From Bacilli bacterium (GTDB lineage: Bacteria; Bacillota_I; Bacilli_A; ML615J-28; CAG-698), in contig JAQUYR010000001.1 of NCBI GenBank assembly GCA_028691715.1, positions 16,493 to 80,492 on the forward strand: DNA of 64,000 nucleotides, written 5' to 3'. The notes under the pieces are model-generated. The model had not been told where the DNA came from, ran no database searches, and was given only the letters and a program-made list of their open reading frames with translations. The position numbers and the translations under genes were made by a program. Each line of letters starts with the position of its first letter. The first letter of the stretch is position 1. This document shows positions 1-9,694 of this stretch, piece by piece.

Positions 1-186
1 CCTGGTTGCCCAACTAGCAATATAGTAATGTGTAAAACATGCGATATTAGATTGTGCAACCTCTCTAAACAGATAAACAGTTGTAGCAAATGTCAGTCTT
101 ATCCCTGTGAAAAAATCGATAAGCTCTCAATAAAGAGCGTTGAAATGCTCAATAATTTGCATAAAAAATACTTCAAGAAAGGTTAG
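1..186 (+). CDS. C-terminal part of a DUF3795-type cysteine-rich protein (cut by left edge)
   Basis: The frame is open from the first base to TAG at 184-186, about 61 residues, so only the C-terminus is in view. It carries cysteines at fragment positions 3, 11, 14, 19, 28, 31 and 36, spaced C-x2-C-x4-C-x8-C-x2-C-x4-C and ending in YPCEKI. This spacing fits the small cysteine-rich DUF3795 family, which probably binds a metal but has no firm function. The stop lies 3 bases before the serine dehydratase start, so the two genes are probably cotranscribed. The family call rests on the cysteine pattern alone. Confidence 0.6.
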   Translation, partial: PGCPTSNIVMCKTCDIRLCNLSKQINSCSKCQSYPCEKIDKLSIKSVEMLNNLHKKYFKKG

Positions 187-189
187 TTT

Positions 190-1374
190 ATGGATTCTAT
201 AAGAAATTTATTTAATATTGGAAATGGTCCATCAAGTTCACATACAATGGGTCCTCAGAAAGCTGCTGAGATATTTTTAAATCGTCATCCTGATGCTGAT
301 CGCTTTTTAGTAGAGTTATTTGGATCTCTTGCTCTAACAGGGAAAGGTCATTTAACCGATTATGTTATCAAAAAAACTCTAGGAGAAAACCGAACAGATG
401 TAATATTCAATTATGAGCAAATATATAACTATCACACCAATGCCATAAAATTTAAAGCTTTTAAAGATGATGTCCAAATAGACAAATGGTTGATTTTCAG
501 TGTTGGCGGAGGAAGTTTAAAAGAATTAGATGAAGCTCGTGATATCGGAAATGACGATATCTATCCTCACAAGACAATGCAAGAAATCCTTAATTACTGT
601 CAAGAAAATAAGCTAAGTCTCGTCTCTTATGTAAGAAAATTCGACAAGGATATTCAGGAATACTTAGAAAATGTCTATCTGACAATGGAAACTACAATCC
701 AAAAAGGCTTAATGACTGAAGGTTTCCTTCCAGGAAGACTTCATGTTAAGAGAAAAGCTGCTTCTTTCTATCAGATATATCTAAAAGAAAAAACATTTTC
801 AAAATTATTATATACCTACGCTCTAGCAACAGCAGAAGAAAATGCCAGTGGTGGTATTGTTGTCACCGCTCCAACATGTGGAGCTAGTGGTGTTCTTCCT
901 GCGGTTTTATTTGCTTGCCGTGATTATCATAATATTCCAAAAGAAAAACTAATAGAAGGACTGATGATTGCTGGGTTAATCGGAAATCTGATAAAATTCA
1001 ATGCTTCGATATCTGGAGCAGAAGTTGGTTGCCAGGGTGAAGTCGGTGCTGCCTGCGCTATGGCTGCTGCTAGTGAAGCTTATTTCCTCGGTGGCACCAA
1101 TGAACAAATTGAATATGCTTCTGAAATTGCCCTTGAACACCATCTAGGCTTAACCTGTGATCCTGTTGATGGAGTTGTCCAAATCCCTTGTATTGAACGC
1201 AACGCTATGGCCGCAGCAAAAGCTTTTGACGCCGCCAATTATTCATTGATGACAAATGGTATTCATTATATAACTCTTGATAAAGTAATTGAAGTTATGA
1301 AAGAAACCGGATTTGATCTTCAAGCAAAATATAAAGAAACCTCCACTGGAGGCTTAGCTTCAAAAAATAAATAA
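190..1374 (+). CDS. sdaA: L-serine dehydratase (L-serine ammonia-lyase), iron-sulfur type, single chain
   Basis: This 394-residue protein should deaminate L-serine to pyruvate and ammonia in the cytoplasm. The N-terminal motif GPSSSHTMGP (residues 13-22) opens the beta (regulatory) domain. The C-terminal alpha domain holds the three cysteines expected to ligate the catalytic [4Fe-4S] cluster: C230 in APTCGASG, C281 in GAEVGCQGE and C323 in LTCDPVDG. Both domains are in one chain, as in E. coli SdaA and unlike the split Bacillus enzyme. The chain is somewhat shorter than E. coli SdaA (about 450). The start is preceded by AAGAAAGG and lies 3 bases after the upstream stop. The cluster is oxygen-labile, which suits an anaerobe. 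Confidence 0.93.
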   Translation: MDSIRNLFNIGNGPSSSHTMGPQKAAEIFLNRHPDADRFLVELFGSLALTGKGHLTDYVIKKTLGENRTDVIFNYEQIYNYHTNAIKFKAFKDDVQIDKWLIFSVGGGSLKELDEARDIGNDDIYPHKTMQEILNYCQENKLSLVSYVRKFDKDIQEYLENVYLTMETTIQKGLMTEGFLPGRLHVKRKAASFYQIYLKEKTFSKLLYTYALATAEENASGGIVVTAPTCGASGVLPAVLFACRDYHNIPKEKLIEGLMIAGLIGNLIKFNASISGAEVGCQGEVGAACAMAAASEAYFLGGTNEQIEYASEIALEHHLGLTCDPVDGVVQIPCIERNAMAAAKAFDAANYSLMTNGIHYITLDKVIEVMKETGFDLQAKYKETSTGGLASKNK

Positions 1375-1390
1375 TATCATTTCAAATAAA

Positions 1391-1414
1391 AAGCTACGAG
1401 TAATCCCGTAGCTT
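1391..1414. terminator. Bidirectional intrinsic terminator between sdaA and the beta-propeller lipoprotein gene
   Basis: An 8-bp perfect stem, AAGCTACG/CGTAGCTT, with an 8-base loop. It is followed by CTTTTATT on the plus strand and by TTTTTATTT on the minus strand, so it can end both convergent transcripts. Confidence 0.9.
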
Positions 1415-1420
1415 CTTTTA

Positions 1421-3301
1421 TTATGATAACTTAATTGTTTCTAATAGCGGTAATTCTGTAGTCAATTCATTGACTGTTATGTATGAATTAGATATACAGT
1501 AAATCTTACCATTAATTATAACTCCTTTATCAATTATACTATTATAGTATGAATACCATTGATCATCATCTTGATATGAACTTGGATGAGTTATTGTACC
1601 TAACATAACTATTTCTTTATTAGCAACATCTATTGACATTACATACATTCCTTGTCTGCTCTCATAATCATACCAATTGTATACCGGTAAAGCATAGATT
1701 TGTTTACTAGGTAATGTTATCAAAGCTTTGTGATTATAAGCGATATCACTTGAAGCTCCTCGAAGCTCGAATGTTGAAACATCAATAGGATTATTTTCAT
1801 CGGTTACATCAAATAAAGTTATCTTTAAGCCCACAGAAACTGTTGATCCATATTGATTTTCTTCGGTCATTCTACCAATTCCTAATTTTAATGTGTCAGT
1901 TATTGGATGAAGATAATCACTAACACCAGGTAGTTTCAATTCTCCAAGAATCTTCATATCGCTTGGATCAGCTACATCTATTACATAGAATGGATCGATT
2001 GATCTGAAGGTTACGATGTATGCTCTATCGCCTTCAAATCGCACACTGTATATTTTTTCACCAGTACCAATTCCACCTAAAGTATCGATTAATTCAAACT
2101 TATTACCACTAACATCGTAAGCATAGATGAACGATTCACTGGTAGCTGAGTCATATTGATTAATAGTAACCGCTACTCGGAAGACATCTTCATATTCATC
2201 CATTGAGAATTGATCTTTAATATAGCCATCAACATAATTAAAGCTTTGATATGCTATCTTTTCACCATCGTATTCAAATCGATATAAGAAAGTTTTTTCC
2301 TCGTAACTGTTCTGTTCAGCAGCAAATGTTCTGATAGTATAAGCATAAGTGTTATAAACATTAGCAACATACATACCAGTTTTTGAAGAATAGACATTAT
2401 TAAAATATCCAACATAAGCATTGATATCAGCTTTTTCCTGTTTTGTAACATCAACTCCTATTAATATTGTATATGAAGAATAGATATTATCCTCATTTCC
2501 AATTAGGAAGACATTTTCACCAGGTAATTCTTGAACATCTTCACCAATGATACTATCATAATATGTAAATGGTTTGATTTCTTTCTTATCATAGTCATAA
2601 ATACCATAATTTGATAAGATTAAGTAGAAGTAATTGTCGATTACTCTTGATGTCATATAATACGAATCAACAAAACTCATAGTCCTTACTTCAACAATCT
2701 CATCTAAATCTTTAGCGCTGACGTCAAATATTTTTATCGAATATTCGCCAGAACTATACCAATAATAAATATCATATTCTGGGCAAACAACTCCGTCGCT
2801 TGACTGACACTTAGTGTCGTTTTGACTCTCTTTCGTGTAGCTTCTACCTAATAGAATCAATTGGCCATCTAATAGATACATCGTCTCAGCATAATAATCA
2901 TCATATTCGTATTTAACAAAATCATTAGTATTACTATCTAAAACTATCAATACACCTTCTCTGATAGCATAAATAAAACGACCATCATTTTTTACTGTAT
3001 CATCTTCATCAACACCAACAACCTGGGTATTAGTCTCACTTGATTCATCTTGACTAGTCTCCGAATCAGTTGGTGCTATAACATCATCTTCTAGAATAGC
3101 TTCAGCATCATAATCTTTACCGAAAATACTATATCTCCAGAAATCATTTAACTGTCTTTCCTTATAAATTTTTGCTAAAGAATCATAAGATCCTATTGAT
3201 CTAATAGCAAAATCATCATATGGCTTTTCCTCAGTTTGTTTACATCCAAATAAAGTAAATATCATTAAAATAGCAATTAAAAATAATAACGATTTCTTCA
3301 T
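1421..3301 (-). CDS. Secreted beta-propeller lipoprotein (Beta_propel family)
   Basis: 626 residues from the ATG at 3301, which has an ideal AGGAGGAG site; a longer 639-residue frame starts upstream without one. The N-terminus is a lipoprotein signal ending in LFGC, so the mature protein should be anchored on the outer face of the membrane. The region around VVGVDEDDTVKNDGRFIYA and the repeated strand-rich segments (for example DVADPSDMKILGELKLPG) match secreted C-terminal beta-propeller proteins (COG4880-like). Their function is not established. It lies 66 bases after the GH36 gene and may be read from the same transcript. The region before the GH36 stop is very A/T-rich, so a separate promoter is possible. 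Confidence 0.82.
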   Translation of the reverse strand: MKKSLLFLIAILMIFTLFGCKQTEEKPYDDFAIRSIGSYDSLAKIYKERQLNDFWRYSIFGKDYDAEAILEDDVIAPTDSETSQDESSETNTQVVGVDEDDTVKNDGRFIYAIREGVLIVLDSNTNDFVKYEYDDYYAETMYLLDGQLILLGRSYTKESQNDTKCQSSDGVVCPEYDIYYWYSSGEYSIKIFDVSAKDLDEIVEVRTMSFVDSYYMTSRVIDNYFYLILSNYGIYDYDKKEIKPFTYYDSIIGEDVQELPGENVFLIGNEDNIYSSYTILIGVDVTKQEKADINAYVGYFNNVYSSKTGMYVANVYNTYAYTIRTFAAEQNSYEEKTFLYRFEYDGEKIAYQSFNYVDGYIKDQFSMDEYEDVFRVAVTINQYDSATSESFIYAYDVSGNKFELIDTLGGIGTGEKIYSVRFEGDRAYIVTFRSIDPFYVIDVADPSDMKILGELKLPGVSDYLHPITDTLKLGIGRMTEENQYGSTVSVGLKITLFDVTDENNPIDVSTFELRGASSDIAYNHKALITLPSKQIYALPVYNWYDYESRQGMYVMSIDVANKEIVMLGTITHPSSYQDDDQWYSYYNSIIDKGVIINGKIYCISNSYITVNELTTELPLLETIKLS

Positions 3302-3366
3302 AACTCCTCCTAAATCTTTATTCTTACACCTATATAACAAACTGTTGTATTTTTTTTCTAATTTTT

Positions 3367-5685
3367 TTATCTTTTTTTATTCTTTTCTAGAAGATAGATT
3401 CGGCTACCAAAATCTCCAAGAACTCTGACATTACTATTAAAGCCTGTTCCAAGGAACTGCCCCTTTAATCTGACTCCACAATTATCAAGCATAGACCCTG
3501 TTACTACTTGCTCTTCATCTTCTGAATTCAATTTATAAACTCTACAGATCATATTGTGTAATTTACCATTCAACTTCAGTTTTATCGGAGAGACCATATT
3601 AATCAAACCACCAAACTGCTTTAAATTTATTTTTTGATTAACACTAGTAAAATTATAAGGTTCATCATCAAGACCTTTTATATATAAAATGTCTTCACTT
3701 TGATTTGGGTGTACTAGTCCCTGATAAAATCCGACTACGGTTTCATTTTCACCAACAGCCCAGAAATAACAATTATTTCTTTCAAAAATAGTCTTAGAAC
3801 TGCGATAAAATCTTCCAAATTGTAACACTCTTCGGTAATTCTTATACCATTCAATTTGTTTTCTTATCTCCGATAATTCTTTAGGTGATAATAGAGTAAT
3901 ATCGAGTTCATACCCCAAAACTCCAAAGATTGAAATATTATACCGCGAAGATAAAGGAGTACTTCTTAAAGTCTGGTGATTAGGGATATCACTAACATGA
4001 GCCCCCATTGTTGATAGAGGATATCCATATGAAGTTCCCGTTTGAATGTATACTCTTTCAAGATAATCAGTATCATCACTAGTCCAGATTTGAGGAAAAT
4101 AGCATAACATTCCTAAATCAAAGCGATTGCCACCACTGGCGCAACCTTCAAATAAAATATGAGGGAACCTTTTATTAATTACCTCGAGTATTTCATAAAG
4201 TCCTAATATATATCTATGAAAATATTCTCCCTGGTTTTTGATCTTTGAACCATAGATATCGCTCAATGTTCTGTTATAATCCCATTTTACATAATCGAGG
4301 TTACAGCTAGAAAAGACATCGGTCAAACTTCTTATAAGATAGTCTCTTACCTCCTTGTTTGTCAGGTCAAGAGCAAGTTGATTACGTCCCGTACTTGGTT
4401 TTCGCTGTGGCACTTTAACCGCCCAGTCTGGATGAATACGATATAATTCGCTATTCTCGCTGATCATTTCCGGTTCCACCCAAAGTCCAAACTTCATTCC
4501 TAAATTATTAATATTTTCGGATAGTTTTTTTAGACCATGAGGTAATTTTTTATCATTAACAGAGTAATCCCCTAAGGAGGATGTATCATCATTACGCTTA
4601 CCGAACCAGCCATCATCAAGCACAAATAATTCAATGCCGATATCTTTGCTGGCCTTTGCTAATTTAAACAATTTCTTTTCATCAAAATTAAAATATGTTG
4701 CTTCCCAGTTGTTGATTAAAACAGGCCTCTCTTTATTTTTCCATTCTCCTCTGACAATATGATTATTAATAAAATAATGCATATTTTGGGATAGACCATT
4801 TAACCCTTGTGAAGAAAAACTAAAAACTGCTTCTGGAGAGATAAATTCATCAGTCAATTCATAATTAAAAGCATAATCATTTATTCCCGATAGAACTCGG
4901 ACTTTATTATTCGGCTTAACTTCAACAACCGTCTTATGGTTTCCACTGTACACCAGATTAAAGCCATAACAATTGCCAATGTTTTCCGTTGTATTCCTTT
5001 TCTTTAGTATAACAAAAGGGTTATGTTTATTTGAACTGGCACCACTTTTAGAATCATTTATATAGATACCACTTACTAACCTCTTTTTGCTTACCTGACG
5101 TTCCTTACTCCAAGAACCATCAAAAGTCATCATCACAAAATCATTTTCTGGAAAATCCATTTGCATTGAAAAGATTCTTTCCAGATTGTATGATTTATTT
5201 GACAAATTGATCAATCTTGTATATCTGGTTATTACATCAGAATCCTCATAAACTTTATAATATAATTCCGCTTTACAATTAAGAACTTCATCAAGAAGAT
5301 CTATTCTTAAAACTTCCTTCTCTTCATAACTACAGGGAATGGGTTCAATTGTCGTTTTCTTTGAAATCTCATAGCCTTGATATCTAAAACTATTGCTATA
5401 GCCAGTTTCTTTATCGAAGATAGTAATCAAATTCTCCCGATAGTCACCTAGTCCAATTGTTGAAAACTCTAAATCTAAGTCATCAAGATACTCATCTTTA
5501 TTACCTTCAAATAAAACGGCAGTTCCCCTGCCGTTTTCTAATTTTTGCCTAATAGCTTCAAAGCTCACTAAATTAACCTTAGATCCATAATAATCATGAA
5601 GTAAAAGACCACTTGCAGTTGAAGTGATTATATAACTTGTTTTATTTGTTTCTAAAATAAAATGGTTATCAATTACTCTTATCAT
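3367..5685 (-). CDS. Alpha-galactosidase, glycoside hydrolase family 36
   Basis: A 772-residue enzyme expected to release terminal alpha-1,6-galactose from melibiose, raffinose or related oligosaccharides. The GH36 hallmarks are present: LDDGWFGKR (356-364), the nucleophile in YVKWDYNR (D469), ECASGG-like FEGCASGGNRFDLG (512-525) and the acid/base region WTSDDTD (534-540). Length matches the large bacterial GH36 subgroup of about 730-770 residues. There is no signal peptide, so it acts in the cytoplasm on imported sugars. The ATG follows AGTAGGAGAAGAAT. The GH13 stop is 9 bases upstream of this start, so the genes form one operon. Substrate linkage is inferred from family only. Confidence 0.92.
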   Translation of the reverse strand: MIRVIDNHFILETNKTSYIITSTASGLLLHDYYGSKVNLVSFEAIRQKLENGRGTAVLFEGNKDEYLDDLDLEFSTIGLGDYRENLITIFDKETGYSNSFRYQGYEISKKTTIEPIPCSYEEKEVLRIDLLDEVLNCKAELYYKVYEDSDVITRYTRLINLSNKSYNLERIFSMQMDFPENDFVMMTFDGSWSKERQVSKKRLVSGIYINDSKSGASSNKHNPFVILKKRNTTENIGNCYGFNLVYSGNHKTVVEVKPNNKVRVLSGINDYAFNYELTDEFISPEAVFSFSSQGLNGLSQNMHYFINNHIVRGEWKNKERPVLINNWEATYFNFDEKKLFKLAKASKDIGIELFVLDDGWFGKRNDDTSSLGDYSVNDKKLPHGLKKLSENINNLGMKFGLWVEPEMISENSELYRIHPDWAVKVPQRKPSTGRNQLALDLTNKEVRDYLIRSLTDVFSSCNLDYVKWDYNRTLSDIYGSKIKNQGEYFHRYILGLYEILEVINKRFPHILFEGCASGGNRFDLGMLCYFPQIWTSDDTDYLERVYIQTGTSYGYPLSTMGAHVSDIPNHQTLRSTPLSSRYNISIFGVLGYELDITLLSPKELSEIRKQIEWYKNYRRVLQFGRFYRSSKTIFERNNCYFWAVGENETVVGFYQGLVHPNQSEDILYIKGLDDEPYNFTSVNQKINLKQFGGLINMVSPIKLKLNGKLHNMICRVYKLNSEDEEQVVTGSMLDNCGVRLKGQFLGTGFNSNVRVLGDFGSRIYLLEKNKKR

Positions 5686-5694
5686 ATTCTTCTC

Positions 5695-7341
5695 CTACTT
5701 CTTGAATAAATATACTTTCACTTGATATGGTTTTAGCACCCTATCATCATCATCATAGTTATTTAAAAGAAGTTTTGCCTTTGTTAAATCGTAAGGAGAT
5801 TTTTGAAAGACATCCCTTTTGGTAAAATTAGCAACTAAAACCAATTTTTGATCCTCATAATTTCTTTCATAACAAACTATTTTTCTGTCGTTTGAATAGT
5901 GCTCAATAAAATCACCATAAACAATTATTTCATATTTCTTTCTTAAAGCTATTAATTTCTGATAATACTTTAAGATAGAGTTTTTATTTTTCAAATCGTT
6001 TTTAACGTTAATTGTTGAATAATTAGAATTAGTTTCTATCCATGGTGTAGCTTCACTGAAACCGCCATTGACATCATCGTTCCATTGCATTGGAGTCCTA
6101 GCATTATCTCGGCTAACTCTAGCCAGCCTTTTCAGTGTTTTGTGCTTTGACCACAACAACTTCTTAGTAGCAATTCTATAGATGTTGAGACTCTCAATGT
6201 CCCGATATTGGCTTAAATTTGTGAAATTAGCATTGGTCATACCAATTTCTTGTCCTTGATAAATGAACGGTGTCCCCTGTTGAAAGTAAAGATAAGTTGC
6301 GAGCATTTTACCGCTTTCCTCACGATATTTTAAACTACCAAACCGAGGAATACTCCTTGGTTGATCGTGGTTCTCAAAATATAAGGTATTCCATCCTTTA
6401 CCATTAACTCCGTATTGCCATTTAGTCATAGCTTTCTTTAAGCGAACTGGTTTAAATTTTCTTGCAAACCATTTAACAAAATAGCAATCAGAATTCATAT
6501 GATCAAATTGAAACAGCATACTCAACTCTTCCCGCCACTCAGCCGTATAGTCAAGGGAAATTTCAGGTGTTATAAAAACTGATTCTCCAACTGTAAAACA
6601 ATTGTATTTACCCAAAACATCTAAATATAGTTCATGTAAATATTCGTGAACCTTAGGACCATTAACATAATGCTCTGATCCTCTTATTGCTGGTTTCCAC
6701 TTTCCTTCTGGTAATCCTTCAGCTTTAGAAATAATATTAATAACATCACATCTAAAACCATCAACCCCAAGATCTAACCAAAACGTCAATATTTTTTTAA
6801 CTTCTTCTCTAACTTTGGGATTGTCCCAATTTAAATCTGGTTGCTTTTTAGAAAATAAATGCAAATAATATTCACCTGTTGCCTCATCTAATTCCCAGGC
6901 TGAGCCACCAAAAAAACTACCCCATTTATTTGGTTTTTTATCATCTTTTCCCTCACGCCAAATATAATAATCTCGATAAGGATTCTCTTTGCTTTTTCTT
7001 GATTCAATAAACCATGGATGCTCGTCCGAAGTATGATTTACTACTAAATCCATAATTAGAGCAATTCCTCGATTGTGCAAGCCCTCTAAAAGCTCCTTAA
7101 AATCATCCATTGTTCCATATTCATCCAATATCTTATAATAATCAGAGATATCATAACCATTGTCATCAAGCGGAGACTCATAGATTGGACTTAACCAGAC
7201 TATACTAATACCTAAATCTTTAAGGTAGTCGAGTTTTTCAATAATTCCCCTTAAATCTCCGATACCATCATTATTGGAATCCTTGAAGCTTCGTGGATAA
7301 ATCTGATATACAATCCCCTCTTTATACCATGTTTTTTTCAT
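5695..7341 (-). CDS. malL: Oligo-1,6-glucosidase/isomaltase-type alpha-glucosidase (GH13)
   Basis: 548 residues, the usual length for this family. The catalytic residues are visible: nucleophile D199 in GFRCDVIN, acid/base E253 in TVGES, and D326 in FENHDQPR. The residue after the nucleophile is V200. In yeast isomaltase and related enzymes Val here goes with alpha-1,6 specificity, while Thr or Ala goes with maltases, so isomaltose, panose or other alpha-1,6-glucosides are the likely substrates. The Ca-site motif DSNNDGIGD (21-29) is present. There is no signal peptide. The gene begins one base beyond the GH3 stop, suggesting translational coupling. Trehalose-6-phosphate hydrolase is a less likely alternative. 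Confidence 0.85.
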   Translation of the reverse strand: MKKTWYKEGIVYQIYPRSFKDSNNDGIGDLRGIIEKLDYLKDLGISIVWLSPIYESPLDDNGYDISDYYKILDEYGTMDDFKELLEGLHNRGIALIMDLVVNHTSDEHPWFIESRKSKENPYRDYYIWREGKDDKKPNKWGSFFGGSAWELDEATGEYYLHLFSKKQPDLNWDNPKVREEVKKILTFWLDLGVDGFRCDVINIISKAEGLPEGKWKPAIRGSEHYVNGPKVHEYLHELYLDVLGKYNCFTVGESVFITPEISLDYTAEWREELSMLFQFDHMNSDCYFVKWFARKFKPVRLKKAMTKWQYGVNGKGWNTLYFENHDQPRSIPRFGSLKYREESGKMLATYLYFQQGTPFIYQGQEIGMTNANFTNLSQYRDIESLNIYRIATKKLLWSKHKTLKRLARVSRDNARTPMQWNDDVNGGFSEATPWIETNSNYSTINVKNDLKNKNSILKYYQKLIALRKKYEIIVYGDFIEHYSNDRKIVCYERNYEDQKLVLVANFTKRDVFQKSPYDLTKAKLLLNNYDDDDRVLKPYQVKVYLFKK

Positions 7342-7342
7342 A

Positions 7343-9694
7343 CTATTTTTCCTTCTTCATTATCTTAATCAATCCTCTGATCACTCTGCCATTAGCAAAA
7401 TCTACCATTCCCTCAGCATTAACAAGACTGATCCCCGCATCCCCAATTGCTACGATTCCTCTAAGTGGCATCTGGGTTGCTCCAGTAATATAATATTCTT
7501 TTTCGCTCTTGCTAGCATTCTTTGGAAGCATGGCTAGAGCCATTCTAATAATCTGTTTATATAGAACTCTTCCCCAAAAACTCGTCTTAAAATCCTCAGC
7601 CATAGAATTTAGACTATAAGGTTTTTTTCTAATTGTTGATTTTGGTGGCAATGTTGTCTTCATTATTGAAGCGAAATCGGATTCTGTTACCTTCCATTCG
7701 CCAAGGTTATATGCTGTTTTTTGATGTTCAACAAAACCCTTATCGTTTTCTTTTCTTTCAACATCGCTTGATAAAATAACCTCATCAGCGTTTTTACATA
7801 TCTGGATTTTATATATTCCCTTATCAACATGCCATTTTTTTAATAAAACATCATAATACGAGAAATCATTATAATCTAGGACAAAGGACACCTTTTTTTC
7901 TTCATTTGGTTCTAGATCAATCTTGACAAAATCTTTTAATTCACGCTTTGCTTTATATACAGAAGAATAATTATTTTCAATATATAATTGTACGACTTCC
8001 TTAGCCCTCATATTCCCTGTATTTTTTACTTTACAAAAAACAGTTATCTTTTCATCCTTTTCAATTGTTTTCTTGGAAACAATTAGGTCACTATATTCAA
8101 AACTGCTATAGCTTAAGCCATAACCAAAAGGATAATGAACTTTTTTATTAAAAGTAGTGAAATAGCGGTAACCAACAAAAATACTCTCCTCATAATATAC
8201 AGCATTATTCCCATCAGCAAAATTTTTTGATGTTATATAATCCTCTAGTTTATAGGCATATGTTTCACAAAGCCTTCCGCTTGGAGAAACTCTACCATAT
8301 AAGATATCCAGAACAGGAGTTCCACTAACCTGTCCTAAAAGATAACAATTTAGGATAGCTTTTACCTTTTTACTAAATGCAATTTCGATTGCTGATCCTA
8401 AAGACAGGGTAACAATAATATTGGGATTAATCCTGCTGACCTCTTCAATAAGTTTGATTTGTCCATAAGGTAATTGAATATTATCGCGATCAATTCCTTC
8501 TGTTTCATTGACAACCCCAACAACTATTACAACCTTGTCAAAGTTTTCGATTTCGGATTTAACTTCTTCTTGCAATAATTCATCATAGCAATCATCAGTT
8601 AAAGAATATCCTGGAAAATATTTATAATTCTTTGTGTAGTTATCGATTTCGGTTAAAATTGACTCCATTTTATAGGGATTAATATTAGAACTTCCTCCGC
8701 CCTGTGAACGAGGATTCTTAGCAAATTCTCCAATTATTGCAACCTTGTCGCTTTCTTTTATTGGTAAAATCTTATCATTTTTAAGAAGTACTATTCCCTC
8801 TCTGGCAATATTTTTTGCAAGTTCATTGTGGGCTTCCATATCAGCTCTTTCAGAAGAAACATTTTTGAATTTGTTAACAGTTTCAATTACCTTTAAAGCT
8901 GCTTTGTCTATTTCTGCTTCGGATATCCTACCCTTTTTATATCCCTGATAAATTATTTTCCCGTTATAACCATTACTGTTAGGCATTTCAAGGTCAAGGC
9001 CATTCTTTATGCTTAAAACAGGATCATTAACAGCTCCCCAGTCAGACATGACCAATCCAGAATAATGCCATTCATCACGCAAAATATCCTGTAATAAATA
9101 TTTATTCTGACAAGCATTGGTTCCATTCACTAAATTATAGCTAGCCATAACTGAAGAGACATTAACATCAACTGCTTGTTTGAATGCTTTTAAATATATC
9201 TCACGCAATGCTCTGTCATCAACAACCGAATCAATATTAAAACGATATTTTTCTTGTGAGTTGACAGCAAAATGCTTAATACAAGCACCAACATTTTCTT
9301 TTTGCATTCCCGTTATAAAACTACTAGCCATTTTCCCCGCTAATATAGGGTCTTCTGAATAGTATTCAAAGTTTCGACCACAACGAGGATTCCTTTTTAT
9401 ATTAACTCCTGGTCCTAAAACTATCTGAACATCTTTTTCCTTAGCTTCTAACGCCAGAGCTTCACCCATTTTATATGCTAAATCTTTGTTAAAGGTGCAA
9501 GCCACTGTAGCTGCTGGAGGAAACAATGTTGCTGGATAAGAATCTTTAGTGTCATTGATTTCCTTACGAATGCCATGGGGGCCGTCAGCCATAAAAATGG
9601 ATGGCAATCCAACCCGAGAAATATCTCTGGTCAACCATGGTGTTTTTCCGTTTAACAAACTAATTTTTTCTAAAATGGTCAGTTCTTTTAGCAT
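7343..9694 (-). CDS. Beta-glucosidase/beta-xylosidase-like enzyme, glycoside hydrolase family 3
   Basis: 783 residues with the GH3 order: barrel domain (about 1-270) with nucleophile D218 in GLVMSDWGAV and the KHFAVNSQE motif (140-148), alpha/beta sandwich domain (about 290-500, with GGGSSNINPY), then a fibronectin-III-like domain (about 560-670). About 110 further residues follow (from about 675), including STIRKKPYSLNSM and a helix-rich tail ending in KIMKKEK; this extension is not part of the core GH3 fold. There is no signal peptide. The ATG overlaps the end of the GH2 gene by 7 bases, so the two are translationally coupled. The exact beta-glycoside substrate cannot be told from sequence. 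Confidence 0.9.
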   Translation of the reverse strand: MLKELTILEKISLLNGKTPWLTRDISRVGLPSIFMADGPHGIRKEINDTKDSYPATLFPPAATVACTFNKDLAYKMGEALALEAKEKDVQIVLGPGVNIKRNPRCGRNFEYYSEDPILAGKMASSFITGMQKENVGACIKHFAVNSQEKYRFNIDSVVDDRALREIYLKAFKQAVDVNVSSVMASYNLVNGTNACQNKYLLQDILRDEWHYSGLVMSDWGAVNDPVLSIKNGLDLEMPNSNGYNGKIIYQGYKKGRISEAEIDKAALKVIETVNKFKNVSSERADMEAHNELAKNIAREGIVLLKNDKILPIKESDKVAIIGEFAKNPRSQGGGSSNINPYKMESILTEIDNYTKNYKYFPGYSLTDDCYDELLQEEVKSEIENFDKVVIVVGVVNETEGIDRDNIQLPYGQIKLIEEVSRINPNIIVTLSLGSAIEIAFSKKVKAILNCYLLGQVSGTPVLDILYGRVSPSGRLCETYAYKLEDYITSKNFADGNNAVYYEESIFVGYRYFTTFNKKVHYPFGYGLSYSSFEYSDLIVSKKTIEKDEKITVFCKVKNTGNMRAKEVVQLYIENNYSSVYKAKRELKDFVKIDLEPNEEKKVSFVLDYNDFSYYDVLLKKWHVDKGIYKIQICKNADEVILSSDVERKENDKGFVEHQKTAYNLGEWKVTESDFASIMKTTLPPKSTIRKKPYSLNSMAEDFKTSFWGRVLYKQIIRMALAMLPKNASKSEKEYYITGATQMPLRGIVAIGDAGISLVNAEGMVDFANGRVIRGLIKIMKKEK

